Assembly: GCA_033762255.1 (NCBI GenBank)
Contig: JANRLT010000067.1
Span: forward strand, 23,716-87,715
Direction: 5' to 3'
Source of the DNA: Pirellulales bacterium
Lineage (GTDB): Bacteria; Planctomycetota; Planctomycetia; Pirellulales; JALHPA01
DNA: 64,000 bases
This document shows positions 18,495-26,237 of this stretch, piece by piece. Position numbers and translations under genes: made by a program. Numbering within the stretch: position 1 is the first letter of the stretch; every line of letters starts with the position of its first letter. The notes beneath the pieces were generated by a model. That model searched no databases. It saw only the letters and a program-made list of their open reading frames with translations, and was not told the origin of the DNA.

Positions 18495-18606
18495 TTCAAC
18501 CAAGAATAAACCTTGAACTGATCGCCGCGCAACGTGATAGTTTGACGCGGCCAAGCAGACCGAATGTGTGGGATTGTTGTCACTTTTTTACTTTTGGGAG
18601 AGTGCT

Positions 18607-18912
18607 ATGGCAATGGTGATGGAAGCGATCGGCATGATCGAGACCAAAGGGTTTATCGCCCTGGTGGAAGCGAGCGATGCCATGATGAAGGCGGCCAACG
18701 TCAAGTTCCTGGGTTGGGACAAGGTTGGCAGCGGGTTGGTGACGGCGTTTGTGACGGGGGATGTCGCCGCGGTCAAGGCCGCCACCGACGCGGGAGCAAC
18801 CGCCGCCGGTCGGATTGGCGATGTCGTTAGTGTGCAGGTGATTCCCCGCCCCCATGAAGACCTGGAAGTGGTGCTCCCCGTGAAAGTGGCCCGCAGTGGT
18901 GGCGTCGAGTAG
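18607..18912 (+). CDS. BMC-H shell protein 1
   Basis: A 101-residue hexameric shell protein with a single BMC domain. [20 protein letters not shown] starts the fold, and [13 protein letters not shown] closes it. The pore loop is KVGSGL (residues 39-44), with Ser42 at the position lining the PduA pore, so a polar pore is expected. GGGAGAG lies seven bases before the ATG at 18607, deciding the start over an upstream in-frame codon. A short C-terminal tail ([11 protein letters not shown]) extends beyond the second BMC-H paralogue. Confidence 0.95.
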   Translation: MAMVMEAIGMIETKGFIALVEASDAMMKAANVKFLGWDKVGSGLVTAFVTGDVAAVKAATDAGATAAGRIGDVVSVQVIPRPHEDLEVVLPVKVARSGGVE

Positions 18913-19046
18913 TTTTGCTGTAAATCAGCAATACGGCTGAAAACATTCACCGGCATGCGCGAAAATGGCGTAAAACCGTCATGCTTTTGAGATGCATGCT
19001 AACTTTTGACTTGAATTTGCCTCATTTTTTCCTAGGAATGTGACCC

Positions 19047-19316
19047 ATGAATACAGCGATTGGACTGATTGAAACCAAAGGCCTGGTGGCCTTGGTGGAA
19101 GCGACCGATGCGATGGCCAAGGCGGCCAACGTGCAAATTGTGAAACGTGTTTCCATCGGCGGCGCGTATGTCACGACCGTGGTGACCGGCGATGTCGGCA
19201 GCGTGCGAGCGGCGGTGGAAGCGGGGGCTGCGGCCGCCTCGCAGGTGGGAGATCTAGTGGGGAGCCATATTATTCCCCGTCCGGCCGAAGGCCTAGCCGC
19301 GGCTTACTTTAGCTAA
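19047..19316 (+). CDS. BMC-H shell protein 2
   Basis: An 89-residue single BMC-domain shell protein, similar to the preceding one (IGLIETKGLVALVEATDAMA; IIPRPAEGLAAAY). Its pore loop reads SIGGAY (residues 36-41), so the constriction residue is Gly39 rather than Ser. This predicts a wider or differently selective pore in the facets. It follows the first BMC-H after 134 bases and precedes the kinase by 34 bases. No BMC-T (tandem) shell protein is present in the locus, as reported for planctomycete-type compartments. Confidence 0.95.
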   Translation: MNTAIGLIETKGLVALVEATDAMAKAANVQIVKRVSIGGAYVTTVVTGDVGSVRAAVEAGAAAASQVGDLVGSHIIPRPAEGLAAAYFS

Positions 19317-19350
19317 GTTCGGTTAAACCACTCACGGAGGAAGCCTTACC

Positions 19351-20553
19351 ATGAAAATCCTGGTGGCAAACCTGGGCTCGACCAGCTTTAAGTATCGCCT
19401 GTTTGACATGGCGGACGAACGGCAATTGGCCCGGGGGGGGGTGGAGCGGATCGGCAGCGCCAGCAGCCGCTGCTTTGTGGAGATCAACGGCCAAAAGCGC
19501 GAGCTGACGGCGGTGGTTCCCGATCATGCGGTGGCGGTCAAGGCCTGTTTAGAGCAATTGACGGATCCCGACGGTGGATGTTTACAGTCCGCCGACCAAG
19601 TCGCGGCGATTGGCTTTAAGGCCGTGCATGGCGGAAAGTATAGCGGTGTGCAGCGGGTCAATCCCGGAGTACTGGCGGCGATGGAACAGATGAATCCCGT
19701 CGCCCCCGCACATAACCCTCCCTACATTGCGGCCATGCGGCTACTGAGCGAGAAACTGCCGGGATTACCCCTGGTGGCGGCGTTTGAGACTGGCTTTCAC
19801 CAGACAATTCCCGATCGATTGCGGTTGTACCAGGTCCCCCATGCTTGGGCCACCGACTATCACGTGCGACGTTGGGGATTTCATGGCGCTAGTCACCGCT
19901 ATATTGCGGGGCGGGTGGCGAAATTGCTGGGCAGGACGGATTTGCGGGTGATTTCGTGCCACTTGGGTGGGTCCAACTCGCTTTGTGCGATCCGGGCTGG
20001 CCATAGCGTGGCGACCAGTATGGGAATGAGTCCGCAGACCGGGCTGCCGCACAATAACCGCACGGGTGATTTTGATCCGTTTGCCTTGCCAGTGGTAATG
20101 GCGGCATCGGGAAAAACGCTGGAGCAGGTCTTGGATGATCTGGCCGAGCGGAGCGGACTGTTGGGACTGAGCGGGGTGAGCGGTGACGTGCGCGACCTAG
20201 AAAGTGCCGCCGCGGCGGGGAACGCGCGGGCGCAATTGGCGCTGGACGCGTTTGTTACCGCTATTCGCCAGTACCTGGGGGCGTATTTGGTGGAACTGGG
20301 GGGGGCGGATGCGATTGTGTTTACCGGGGGCATCGGTGAAAACAGCGCGGCGATCCGCGCGGGCGTGTGCGCGAATTTGTCAGAGCTAGGCATCGAGTTG
20401 GATGCGGCGGCCAATAACGCCGCCACGGGTGAAGTTTGCGTTAGCACGTCCAGCTCGCGCACACAGATTTGGATCATGCCAACGAATGAAGAACTGGTTG
20501 TCGCGCGGCAGGCGTACGCCCTGCTGACTGAACAATCCACTACAGCGGATTAG
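19351..20553 (+). CDS. Acetate/propionate kinase-family acyl-phosphate kinase
   Basis: A 400-residue ASKHA kinase that makes ATP from an acyl phosphate. Family motifs are [18 protein letters not shown] at the N-terminus (Ser/Thr-rich phosphate loop), [23 protein letters not shown] with the catalytic His, [24 protein letters not shown] and [17 protein letters not shown]. Compared with E. coli AckA (NCGSSSLK) the loop reads NLGSTSFK. A strong GGAGG lies before ATG 19351. It sits inside the BMC operon between BMC-H2 and BMC-P1, with BMC-P1 starting four bases after its stop. The predicted job is lactyl phosphate to lactate plus ATP. No helical tail for encapsulation is obvious. Confidence 0.9.
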   Translation: MKILVANLGSTSFKYRLFDMADERQLARGGVERIGSASSRCFVEINGQKRELTAVVPDHAVAVKACLEQLTDPDGGCLQSADQVAAIGFKAVHGGKYSGVQRVNPGVLAAMEQMNPVAPAHNPPYIAAMRLLSEKLPGLPLVAAFETGFHQTIPDRLRLYQVPHAWATDYHVRRWGFHGASHRYIAGRVAKLLGRTDLRVISCHLGGSNSLCAIRAGHSVATSMGMSPQTGLPHNNRTGDFDPFALPVVMAASGKTLEQVLDDLAERSGLLGLSGVSGDVRDLESAAAAGNARAQLALDAFVTAIRQYLGAYLVELGGADAIVFTGGIGENSAAIRAGVCANLSELGIELDAAANNAATGEVCVSTSSSRTQIWIMPTNEELVVARQAYALLTEQSTTAD

Positions 20554-20557
20554 AACC

Positions 20558-20872
20558 ATGTTTGTCGCTAAAGTTACCGGATCCGTGGTTTCCACGCACA
20601 AGGTTGAGTCGATGACCGGCCGCAAGTTGCTGGTGGTCGAGCCGTACCGCATCGATCCCGACACCCGCGGCAGCCTGAAAACGACGGGCCGCACGTTTAT
20701 CGCCATCGATACGGTGGGGGCGGGTGAGGGAGAGTTTGTCCTGATTACCCAGGGGTCGAGCGCGCGGCTGACGCCCGAGACCAAAAATCTGCCCATCGAC
20801 ACGGTCATCATTGGGATTGTTGATCAAGTGCAAGTCGATAATCAAACGGTTTTTCGACGGGAAGATAGTTGA
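20558..20872 (+). CDS. BMC-P (EutN/CcmL) shell vertex protein 1
   Basis: A 104-residue pentamer-forming vertex protein. MFVAKVTGSVVSTHKVESMT, KLLVVEPYRIDP, FIAIDTVGAGEGEFVLITQGSSAR and IDTVIIGIVDQVQVD are the conserved EutN/CcmL strands. It starts four bases after the kinase stop, so translation is likely coupled. It is the first of three BMC-P paralogues in the locus and the longest, with an extra Pro/Arg segment at about residues 35-45. Confidence 0.95.
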   Translation: MFVAKVTGSVVSTHKVESMTGRKLLVVEPYRIDPDTRGSLKTTGRTFIAIDTVGAGEGEFVLITQGSSARLTPETKNLPIDTVIIGIVDQVQVDNQTVFRREDS

Positions 20873-20879
20873 GCGAAGA

Positions 20880-20986
20880 TCGCGATTTGAGATTTCATAT
20901 TTGAGATTTGTGATTTGAGATCTCCTTCCCACTATCCACTCCTCACTATCCACCCCCCACCATCCACTCCACACTACCACCCACCC
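20880..20986 (+). repeat. Low-complexity leader before the aldehyde dehydrogenase
   Basis: Repeats of GATTTGAGATTT-like units (20884-20921) are followed by a G-poor CCACTATCC/CCACC tract running directly to ATG 20987. There is no Shine-Dalgarno sequence. Similar C-rich leaders stand before other genes of this operon. Confidence 0.7.
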
Positions 20987-22444
20987 ATGCAAGCCACCGA
21001 AACACTCATTCGCAGCGTTGTCCAGCAGGTATTGGCGGAGCTAAAGGGTTCGCCGCTGGCGAATGGCGCGCACGCCACGGCGGGTCGGGGGTATACGGGT
21101 CGTTTTGGCATCTTTCAGTCCGTGGACGAGGCGACCACGGCCGCGACCGAGGCTTTTGAGCGACTCAGCGAACGCACCCTGGCCGACCGCAAGCGGATCA
21201 TTGATCATATCCGGCGGATTTCCATCGACCAGTGCGTGGAACTGGGGACGCTGGAAATGCAAGAAACCAAAATTGGCCGCCTGGCCCATAAGATCGAAAA
21301 GCTCAAAACGCTGGGCGAGCGGACGCCGGGGGTGGAGTTTTTGCGGAGCGAAGTCTTTAGCGGCGATCACGGTTTGGCCGTGATAGAGCACGCTCCCTTT
21401 GGCGTGATTGGCTGTATCACGCCGGTGACGCACTCTCTACCCACCATTACCGGCAACGCCGTTAGCATGTTGGCGGGAGGAAACACGCTGGTGGTCAATC
21501 CGCATCCCAGCGGCAAAAAAGTCGCGGTCGAAGGGGTGCGGCGCTTTAATCAGGCCATCTATGCCGATTTGGGAATCGATAATCTGATTTGCGTCCTGGC
21601 CGAACCGACGCTAGAGACCGCCAGCGCGCTCTTTGCCCATCGCGATGTCAAGCTAATCTGCGTGACCGGCGGGCCCGCGGTCGCGCGGGCGGCCATGCAA
21701 TCGAGCAAGCGGGCCATCGTGGCCGGGCCGGGAAATCCCCCGGTGGTCGTGGACGAAACAGCCGATCTGGACCGGGCCGCCCGCGCGATCATCCAGGGGG
21801 GCGCCTATGACAACAACCTGCTCTGCATCGCCGAAAAAGAAGTTTTCGTCGTGGCGAGTGTCATGGATCAATTGCTGGTCGCCATGGAACGGGCGGGAGC
21901 CATCCGCCTGAATAGCGTGGAAATCGAAAAGCTGACCGCCCAAGCGATCACCAGCACGGGGGAGGGGAGCCACAAGCATGACGTGGCGGCCAAGGAATTC
22001 ATCGGCCAAGATGCCGCCGTCCTAGCGCGGGCGATTGGCAAAACAGTCCCGCCCCAAACCGAACTGCTCTTTGGCGAAACGACCGTGGCCAACCCCTTTG
22101 TGCCGGTTGAACAAATGATGCCCTTTATCCCATTTGTCCGCTGCCGCGATGTGGATGAATGCATCGCCCTGGCCAAGCATTATGAGCACGGATTTCGCCA
22201 TACGGCCATCATTCACAGTAATAATGTGCGCAACATGACCAAAATGGGCCGCGCGCTGGATACCACGCTCTTTGTCAAAAATGGCCCCTGCATGGCCGCC
22301 TTGGGCCTTGGGGGAGAGGGCTACTTAAGTTTTTCCATCGCGACGCCCACCGGTGAAGGAGTGACCACGCCGCTGACGTTTACCCGCGAACGCCGCTGCT
22401 CATTGATTGATGATCTGCGGATTCTGGGAGGGAAATCAAATTAA
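20987..22444 (+). CDS. CoA-acylating aldehyde dehydrogenase of the microcompartment (PduP-like)
   Basis: A 485-residue aldehyde dehydrogenase of the PduP/EutE type that oxidises an aldehyde to acyl-CoA with NAD. The catalytic Cys280 is in [15 protein letters not shown]. The cofactor region includes [18 protein letters not shown] and [15 protein letters not shown]. The N-terminal helix [17 protein letters not shown] plus a Gly/Ala linker (about 21-36) is a typical encapsulation peptide. In this BMC type the expected substrate is L-lactaldehyde. ATG 20987 begins right at that helix; upstream in-frame sequence is CCACC repeat and not plausible protein. Confidence 0.93.
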   Translation: MQATETLIRSVVQQVLAELKGSPLANGAHATAGRGYTGRFGIFQSVDEATTAATEAFERLSERTLADRKRIIDHIRRISIDQCVELGTLEMQETKIGRLAHKIEKLKTLGERTPGVEFLRSEVFSGDHGLAVIEHAPFGVIGCITPVTHSLPTITGNAVSMLAGGNTLVVNPHPSGKKVAVEGVRRFNQAIYADLGIDNLICVLAEPTLETASALFAHRDVKLICVTGGPAVARAAMQSSKRAIVAGPGNPPVVVDETADLDRAARAIIQGGAYDNNLLCIAEKEVFVVASVMDQLLVAMERAGAIRLNSVEIEKLTAQAITSTGEGSHKHDVAAKEFIGQDAAVLARAIGKTVPPQTELLFGETTVANPFVPVEQMMPFIPFVRCRDVDECIALAKHYEHGFRHTAIIHSNNVRNMTKMGRALDTTLFVKNGPCMAALGLGGEGYLSFSIATPTGEGVTTPLTFTRERRCSLIDDLRILGGKSN

Positions 22445-22538
22445 GAATTAAAAATTAAGAATTAAGAATGACAGACCAGGTGATCATTCCTTCCAACTCC
22501 AGACTCCACTACTCCAAACTCCATTCCACCACTCCCCC
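22445..22538 (+). repeat. Low-complexity leader before BMC-P2
   Basis: An AATTAAGAATTAAG-type tract (22445-22470) is followed by CTCCA/CCACT repeats (about 22490-22538) that run into ATG 22539. No Shine-Dalgarno sequence is present. Confidence 0.65.
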
Positions 22539-22814
22539 ATGCAACTGGCCACGGTTATCGGACACGCGACAGCCACCCTCAAGCATCCTTCGATGCATGG
22601 GTGGAAGCTATTGCTGGTCCAACCTTTTATGAAGGATGGCCAGACACCGGATGGAGATGTACTCTTGGCGGTGGACCATTTGGGAGCGGGGCGCGGGGAA
22701 CGAGTGATTATTACCAGCGACGGGGCGGGGACCCGAGCCTTGATGAAATCCGACACCACTCCCGTCCGGTGGAGTGTCACGGGGATCGCCGATCAAGCAA
22801 GCGGCGAAAATTAA
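22539..22814 (+). CDS. BMC-P (EutN/CcmL) shell vertex protein 2
   Basis: A 91-residue EutN/CcmL vertex protein. MQLATVIGHATATLKHPSMH, KLLLVQPFMKDG, VLLAVDHLGAGRGERVIITS and WSVTGIADQAS are the pentamer strands. It is separated from the aldehyde dehydrogenase by a low-complexity spacer and lies 22 bases before the 224-residue unknown protein. It has no insertions and is the shortest of the three BMC-P copies. Confidence 0.94.
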   Translation: MQLATVIGHATATLKHPSMHGWKLLLVQPFMKDGQTPDGDVLLAVDHLGAGRGERVIITSDGAGTRALMKSDTTPVRWSVTGIADQASGEN

Positions 22815-22836
22815 AGAACAACATATTGTGCCGTGC

Positions 22837-23511
22837 ATGAATCCAACCGAGAGTCAAATCGATGCGATTGTCGCCGAAGTGCTGCGACGGCTGCGCGTCG
22901 ACACGTCCGGAGTGGCGTCGGGCGGTATGACCGGGGAAGTACAACTCACGGCCAAGGTCATTGGGCTGGCGGATGTGGCGGTATTTGCCGGTAAAGCCGT
23001 CACCCTGCGGGTGGCAACCGGGGCCATTGTCACGCCCGCCGCGCGCGATTGGCTGCGGGAAAAAGAGATTTTGCTGATCAAGGAACCAGCGAAGTTAAAC
23101 AATAAAAACGAGCCAACCGCAAACCAGCGTCGCATCGCCGTGCCCAAACCAAGCACCATCGTTTGGGCGGATGTCCGGCCAACCACGGCTAGCGCGGCGG
23201 TGCTGCGAAAGTTGCGCGACAGCGGGTCCACCGTGCAGCAAATTGCCCGCACGGGTCAGTCGACCATGGTGGCGGAGGTGGCGGAACAAGTGGCGGGGCA
23301 TGGTTTCAGGGGGGTGGTGCTGACCGGTGAACCGTGGAGTGCGGTAATCGGGGCTAATCGCCGCCAGAGTGTGCAGGCCGTGTGGTGTCGAGATCAAAGG
23401 GAAATACACGACGCCCAACGGACGGTGGAGGTCAACTGTTTGATCATTGACCACGCGCGGCAAACGCAGTTTGGATTGTGGAATATTCTGCGTCCGTTTG
23501 TCGAGCGCTAG
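22837..23511 (+). CDS. Unrecognised BMC-locus protein with encapsulation-like helix and RpiB-like C-terminus
   Basis: A 224-residue protein. The first 20 residues (TESQIDAIVAEVLRRLRV) form an amphipathic helix like those of the cargo enzymes, then a Gly/Ser linker. Residues about 40-85 (VAVFAGKAVTLRVATGAIVT, then PAARDWLREKEILL) resemble the 'xTPxAxDxLRExgI' segment found in some BMC accessory proteins. The C-terminal 110 residues have an RpiB/LacAB-like outline, with IVWADVRPTTASAAVLRKLR, GFRGVVLTGEPWSAVIGANR, VQAVWCRD and NCLIIDHARQ. The glycine-rich active-site loop and catalytic Cys/His of RpiB are not clearly kept. It may be an inactive structural or scaffold protein, or an isomerase of a divergent kind. 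I cannot assign a reaction. Confidence 0.75.
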   Translation: MNPTESQIDAIVAEVLRRLRVDTSGVASGGMTGEVQLTAKVIGLADVAVFAGKAVTLRVATGAIVTPAARDWLREKEILLIKEPAKLNNKNEPTANQRRIAVPKPSTIVWADVRPTTASAAVLRKLRDSGSTVQQIARTGQSTMVAEVAEQVAGHGFRGVVLTGEPWSAVIGANRRQSVQAVWCRDQREIHDAQRTVEVNCLIIDHARQTQFGLWNILRPFVER

Positions 23512-23705
23512 GTAAATGCAGAATGATGAATGTGAAATGCGGAATGATGAATACAGAATGCAGTATGCAGAATAACACCAAACTTCATTCCTCCAAACAC
23601 CTTCCTCACACGGAGTGTGAGGAGTACATTTTGCCAAAAACCAAAAACCAAAAACCAAAAACCATTACTCCATAACTCCACTCCTCCAAACTCCAACCAC
23701 CCCCC
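23512..23705 (+). repeat. Low-complexity leader before BMC-P3
   Basis: GAATGATGAAT-type repeats (about 23518-23575) come first. They are followed by the palindrome CCTCACAC-GGA-GTGTGAGG (23604-23622, related to the 1790-2153 repeats), four CCAAAAA units (about 23634-23665) and a CTCCA/CCACC tract that ends at ATG 23706. No Shine-Dalgarno sequence is present. Confidence 0.7.
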
Positions 23706-23996
23706 ATGCGTATCGGCAAAGTTATCGGCACCGTCACGCTTAATCGCCAGCATCCGGCGATGACCGGGGCGCGGTACAAACTTGTTGTGCCGCAGTCGCT
23801 GGCGAATTTAGCGGGGGATAACATGTCCCCGGCGGAGGAATTGACCGTGTATGACGATTTGGGGGCGGGGGAGGGGAGTATGATCGCCTTTAGCGAAGGG
23901 GGAGAGGCGGCCCAGCCGTTTCGGCCCGTTTTTAAGCCCGTCGATGCGTACTGCGCGGCGCTGTTAGATCAAATTGTAATTTATCCCGCGACCTGA
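23706..23996 (+). CDS. BMC-P (EutN/CcmL) shell vertex protein 3
   Basis: A 96-residue EutN/CcmL vertex protein. MRIGKVIGTVTLNRQHPAMT, YKLVVPQSLANLAG, ELTVYDDLGAGEGSMIAFSE and YCAALLDQIVIYPA are the expected strands. Relative to BMC-P2 it carries a short extra segment after the second strand (NMSPAEE). Three different BMC-P proteins for one shell is the usual number in planctomycete-type loci. The class II aldolase follows 77 bases later. Confidence 0.94.
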   Translation: MRIGKVIGTVTLNRQHPAMTGARYKLVVPQSLANLAGDNMSPAEELTVYDDLGAGEGSMIAFSEGGEAAQPFRPVFKPVDAYCAALLDQIVIYPAT

Positions 23997-24073
23997 TTGA
24001 CCGGAAATTTTGCTAACCCAGACAAACAGAGTTTTTCACAACCCACCTTCCTGATTACTTGTCGGCGGCGAAC

Positions 24074-25060
24074 ATGGCGAATTTGCAACAACTCAAAGAA
24101 GAAATCTGCGACATCGGACGGCGCATTTACAACAAGGGCTTTGCCGCGGGGAATGACGGGAACATCAGCTTCCGTCTCAGCGAAAAGGAGGTCCTGTGCA
24201 CGCCCACGATGATTTCCAAGGGATTCATGAAGCCGGCGGATTTATGCATTGTGGACCTGGAAGGGAACCAGATCTCGGGCCAGCGCAAGCGTTCCAGCGA
24301 AATCCGGCTGCACCTGACGATCATGAAGGCCCGCCCCGAGATCAAAAGCGTGGTTCACTGCCACCCGCCGCATGCCACGGCGTTTGCCGTCGCCCGCGAG
24401 CCGATTCCCCAATGCGTCCTGCCCGAGGTCGAGGTCTTCTTGGGCGATGTGCCGATCACCAAATACGAGACCCCCGGCGATCAAAAATTCGCCGACACTG
24501 TGCTCCCTTATGTTCATAAATCCAACGTGATGATCCTGGCCAACCACGGCACGGTCAGCTTTGGCGAATCGGTCGAACGGGCCTATTGGTGGACGGAAAT
24601 TCTCGACGCTTATTGCCGGATTTTGCTGCTGAGCAAGGACCTGGGGCATGTGAATTACCTGGGTGAGCAAAAGTCGCGGGAATTGATCGAGCTGAAGACC
24701 AAGTGGGGATTCAAAGACGCGCGGCTAACCGATGGCGTGGAAAACTGCGATATCTGCGCGAATGACGTGTTTCGCGGCAGCTGGGCGGAGACGGGCGTTA
24801 GCCGCAAGGCGTTTCCCGCCCCCGAGCCAATCTCCACCCGCGCGGCCATCGGTGATGGCAGCCAGCCGAGTAAAGTTGCCGCCGTGGCGAATGCGAACGC
24901 GGGAATTCCCGTGGTTTCCGGTCCCACCGGTGAGCAGGTCGCGGCGGCGGTGGCCGCGGCAACCCAAAATTTGGGCAACGCGCGTGCCGGCGAAACACCC
25001 GATCAGGAACGATTGATCCAGTTGATTACCGATCGGGTGATGGCGGCGTTAGGGAAGTAG
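24074..25060 (+). CDS. Class II aldolase (L-fuculose/L-rhamnulose-phosphate type) with C-terminal encapsulation helix
   Basis: A 328-residue zinc-dependent aldolase of the FucA/AraD family, expected to cleave L-fuculose-1-P or L-rhamnulose-1-P to DHAP and L-lactaldehyde. Glu76 in SSEIRLHL is the acid. His95 and His97 (VVHCHPPHATAF) and His158 (LANHGTVSFG) bind zinc. NDGNISFRL forms the phosphate loop. Residues about 235-305 are a flexible Ala/Pro/Gly linker, and the end DQERLIQLITDRVMAALGK is an amphipathic helix like the N-terminal tails of the other cargo. An unusual NCDICAND Cys pair lies just before the linker. I chose ATG 24074; TTG at 24059 would add five residues. Confidence 0.92.
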   Translation: MANLQQLKEEICDIGRRIYNKGFAAGNDGNISFRLSEKEVLCTPTMISKGFMKPADLCIVDLEGNQISGQRKRSSEIRLHLTIMKARPEIKSVVHCHPPHATAFAVAREPIPQCVLPEVEVFLGDVPITKYETPGDQKFADTVLPYVHKSNVMILANHGTVSFGESVERAYWWTEILDAYCRILLLSKDLGHVNYLGEQKSRELIELKTKWGFKDARLTDGVENCDICANDVFRGSWAETGVSRKAFPAPEPISTRAAIGDGSQPSKVAAVANANAGIPVVSGPTGEQVAAAVAAATQNLGNARAGETPDQERLIQLITDRVMAALGK

Positions 25061-25295
25061 AGTTTGTGGGGGAGTAGAGTTTGGAGTAATGGAGAGAAAG
25101 AGGAAATCATATCTCTAAAACTCCCTCATCCGGCTCGCAAGCTCGCCACCTTCTCCCACGGGGAGAAGGGTTTTTAAAACCCCCACTATCCTCCCCACAC
25201 ACCATCTCCCCACCATCCACCATCCACCATCCACCATCCACCATCCACCACCCACCACCCACCATCCACCACCCACTAACCACTATTCCCTCACC
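25061..25295 (+). repeat. Low-complexity spacer with terminator-like hairpin and CCATCCACC array
   Basis: A GGAGTAGAGTTTGGAG-type tract (25069-25095) is the inverse of the CTCCAAACTCCA leaders at about 22500 and 23690. It is followed by a CTCATCCGGCTCGC element whose hairpin is annotated separately. Then come about eight CCATCCA/CCACC units (about 25205-25275) and the lactate/malate dehydrogenase ATG at 25296. No Shine-Dalgarno sequence is present. Confidence 0.7.
25149..25175 (+). terminator. Terminator-like hairpin inside the BMC locus
   Basis: CCTTCTCCC (25149-25157) and GGGAGAAGG (25161-25169) form a perfect 9-base-pair stem with an ACG loop, followed by G and five T. It lies between the aldolase and the dehydrogenase and could reduce read-through to the last two genes. 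The sequence is also part of a widespread bacterial interspersed repeat type. Confidence 0.55.
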
Positions 25296-26237
25296 ATGAA
25301 AGTCAGCATTATTGGCGGCGGCGGCTTGGTCGGCTCTTGCACGGGATTTGCGCTGCAGGCGGGGGGAATCGTGCGCGAAGTGGCGCTCTTGGACGCGAAT
25401 GCCGACGCGGCGGACGGCCAGGCACTCGACCTGTTGCACGGGTCCTCCAGTATGGCTGATCAGGCGTTTTACGCCGGTGGATACGAGCAGATTCCCACCA
25501 GCGATTTGATTTGCATTACCGCCGGATTGCGGCGCAAGCCGGATGAAAGCCGGTTGGATCTCATTAACCGCAACGTCGATCTCTTTACCGGAATCCTTGC
25601 GGAGATTTTAAAAGTGGGGCTCAAACCGGGCGCGATCGTGCTAGTGGTCTCGAACCCCGTCGATGTGCTGACACATTTGGCCGCGCAGCGCCTCAAACTG
25701 CCGCCGCATCAGGTGCTGGGCCTGGGAACACAGCTCGACACGCTACGTTTTCGCGGGTTATTAGCCGCCAAACTCAACGCCGCACCCACCCAGGTGCAGG
25801 CGCTGATCCTAGGCGAGCATGGCGATAGCATGGTTCCGATCTGGTCCGCCGCCACGATCGGCGGCCTGCCGCTGGATAAATTTCCCCATTGGACGCCACA
25901 ACTGGGCCAGCAGATCTTTGAACGGGCCAAAACCAGCGGCGCGGAAATGATTAAAAAGAAGGGCGGGGCGGGCTTTGCCGTGGGCGTGGCGATCAAGGAT
26001 GTGATCGAAGCGGTCGCGCTGGATCGCCGTTGCGTGTTGCCTGTTTCCAGCGTGCAGAACGGCTGTTATGGACTAAAAGACGTGGCAATCTCGGTTCCGA
26101 CGGTCGTGGGTCGGACGGGTGTCCAGAGCCATTACGAGATCGACCTCTGGCCCAAGGAGCTGCAAGCGCTCAAGCAGAGCGCGAGCGTCCTGCGCGAGAC
26201 CTTGGACGCGGTTACGAAACGCCTGGCGGGAAAGTAA
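25296..26237 (+). CDS. Lactate/malate dehydrogenase-family NAD oxidoreductase of the BMC locus
   Basis: A 313-residue LDH/MDH-fold enzyme. VSIIGGGGLVGSCTGFAL is the NAD-binding loop, with Asp33 after the second strand indicating NAD preference. Catalytic Asp148 and Arg151 are in GTQLDTLRFR, and His175 is in GEHGDSMVP. The specificity loop ITAGLRRKPDESRLDL has Arg80 where LDH has Gln and MDH has Arg, so a pure L-lactate dehydrogenase is doubtful. In the characterised planctomycete BMC a homologue is thought to regenerate NAD. No helical targeting tail is obvious. It follows the aldolase after a repeat-filled spacer. Confidence 0.88.
   Translation: MKVSIIGGGGLVGSCTGFALQAGGIVREVALLDANADAADGQALDLLHGSSSMADQAFYAGGYEQIPTSDLICITAGLRRKPDESRLDLINRNVDLFTGILAEILKVGLKPGAIVLVVSNPVDVLTHLAAQRLKLPPHQVLGLGTQLDTLRFRGLLAAKLNAAPTQVQALILGEHGDSMVPIWSAATIGGLPLDKFPHWTPQLGQQIFERAKTSGAEMIKKKGGAGFAVGVAIKDVIEAVALDRRCVLPVSSVQNGCYGLKDVAISVPTVVGRTGVQSHYEIDLWPKELQALKQSASVLRETLDAVTKRLAGK

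Noticed and set aside
25200..25280. CCATCCACC array as a CRISPR or coding repeat
   Set aside because: Units are 7-10 bases without spacers, the reading frames are not plausible protein, and the tract ends at a start codon.
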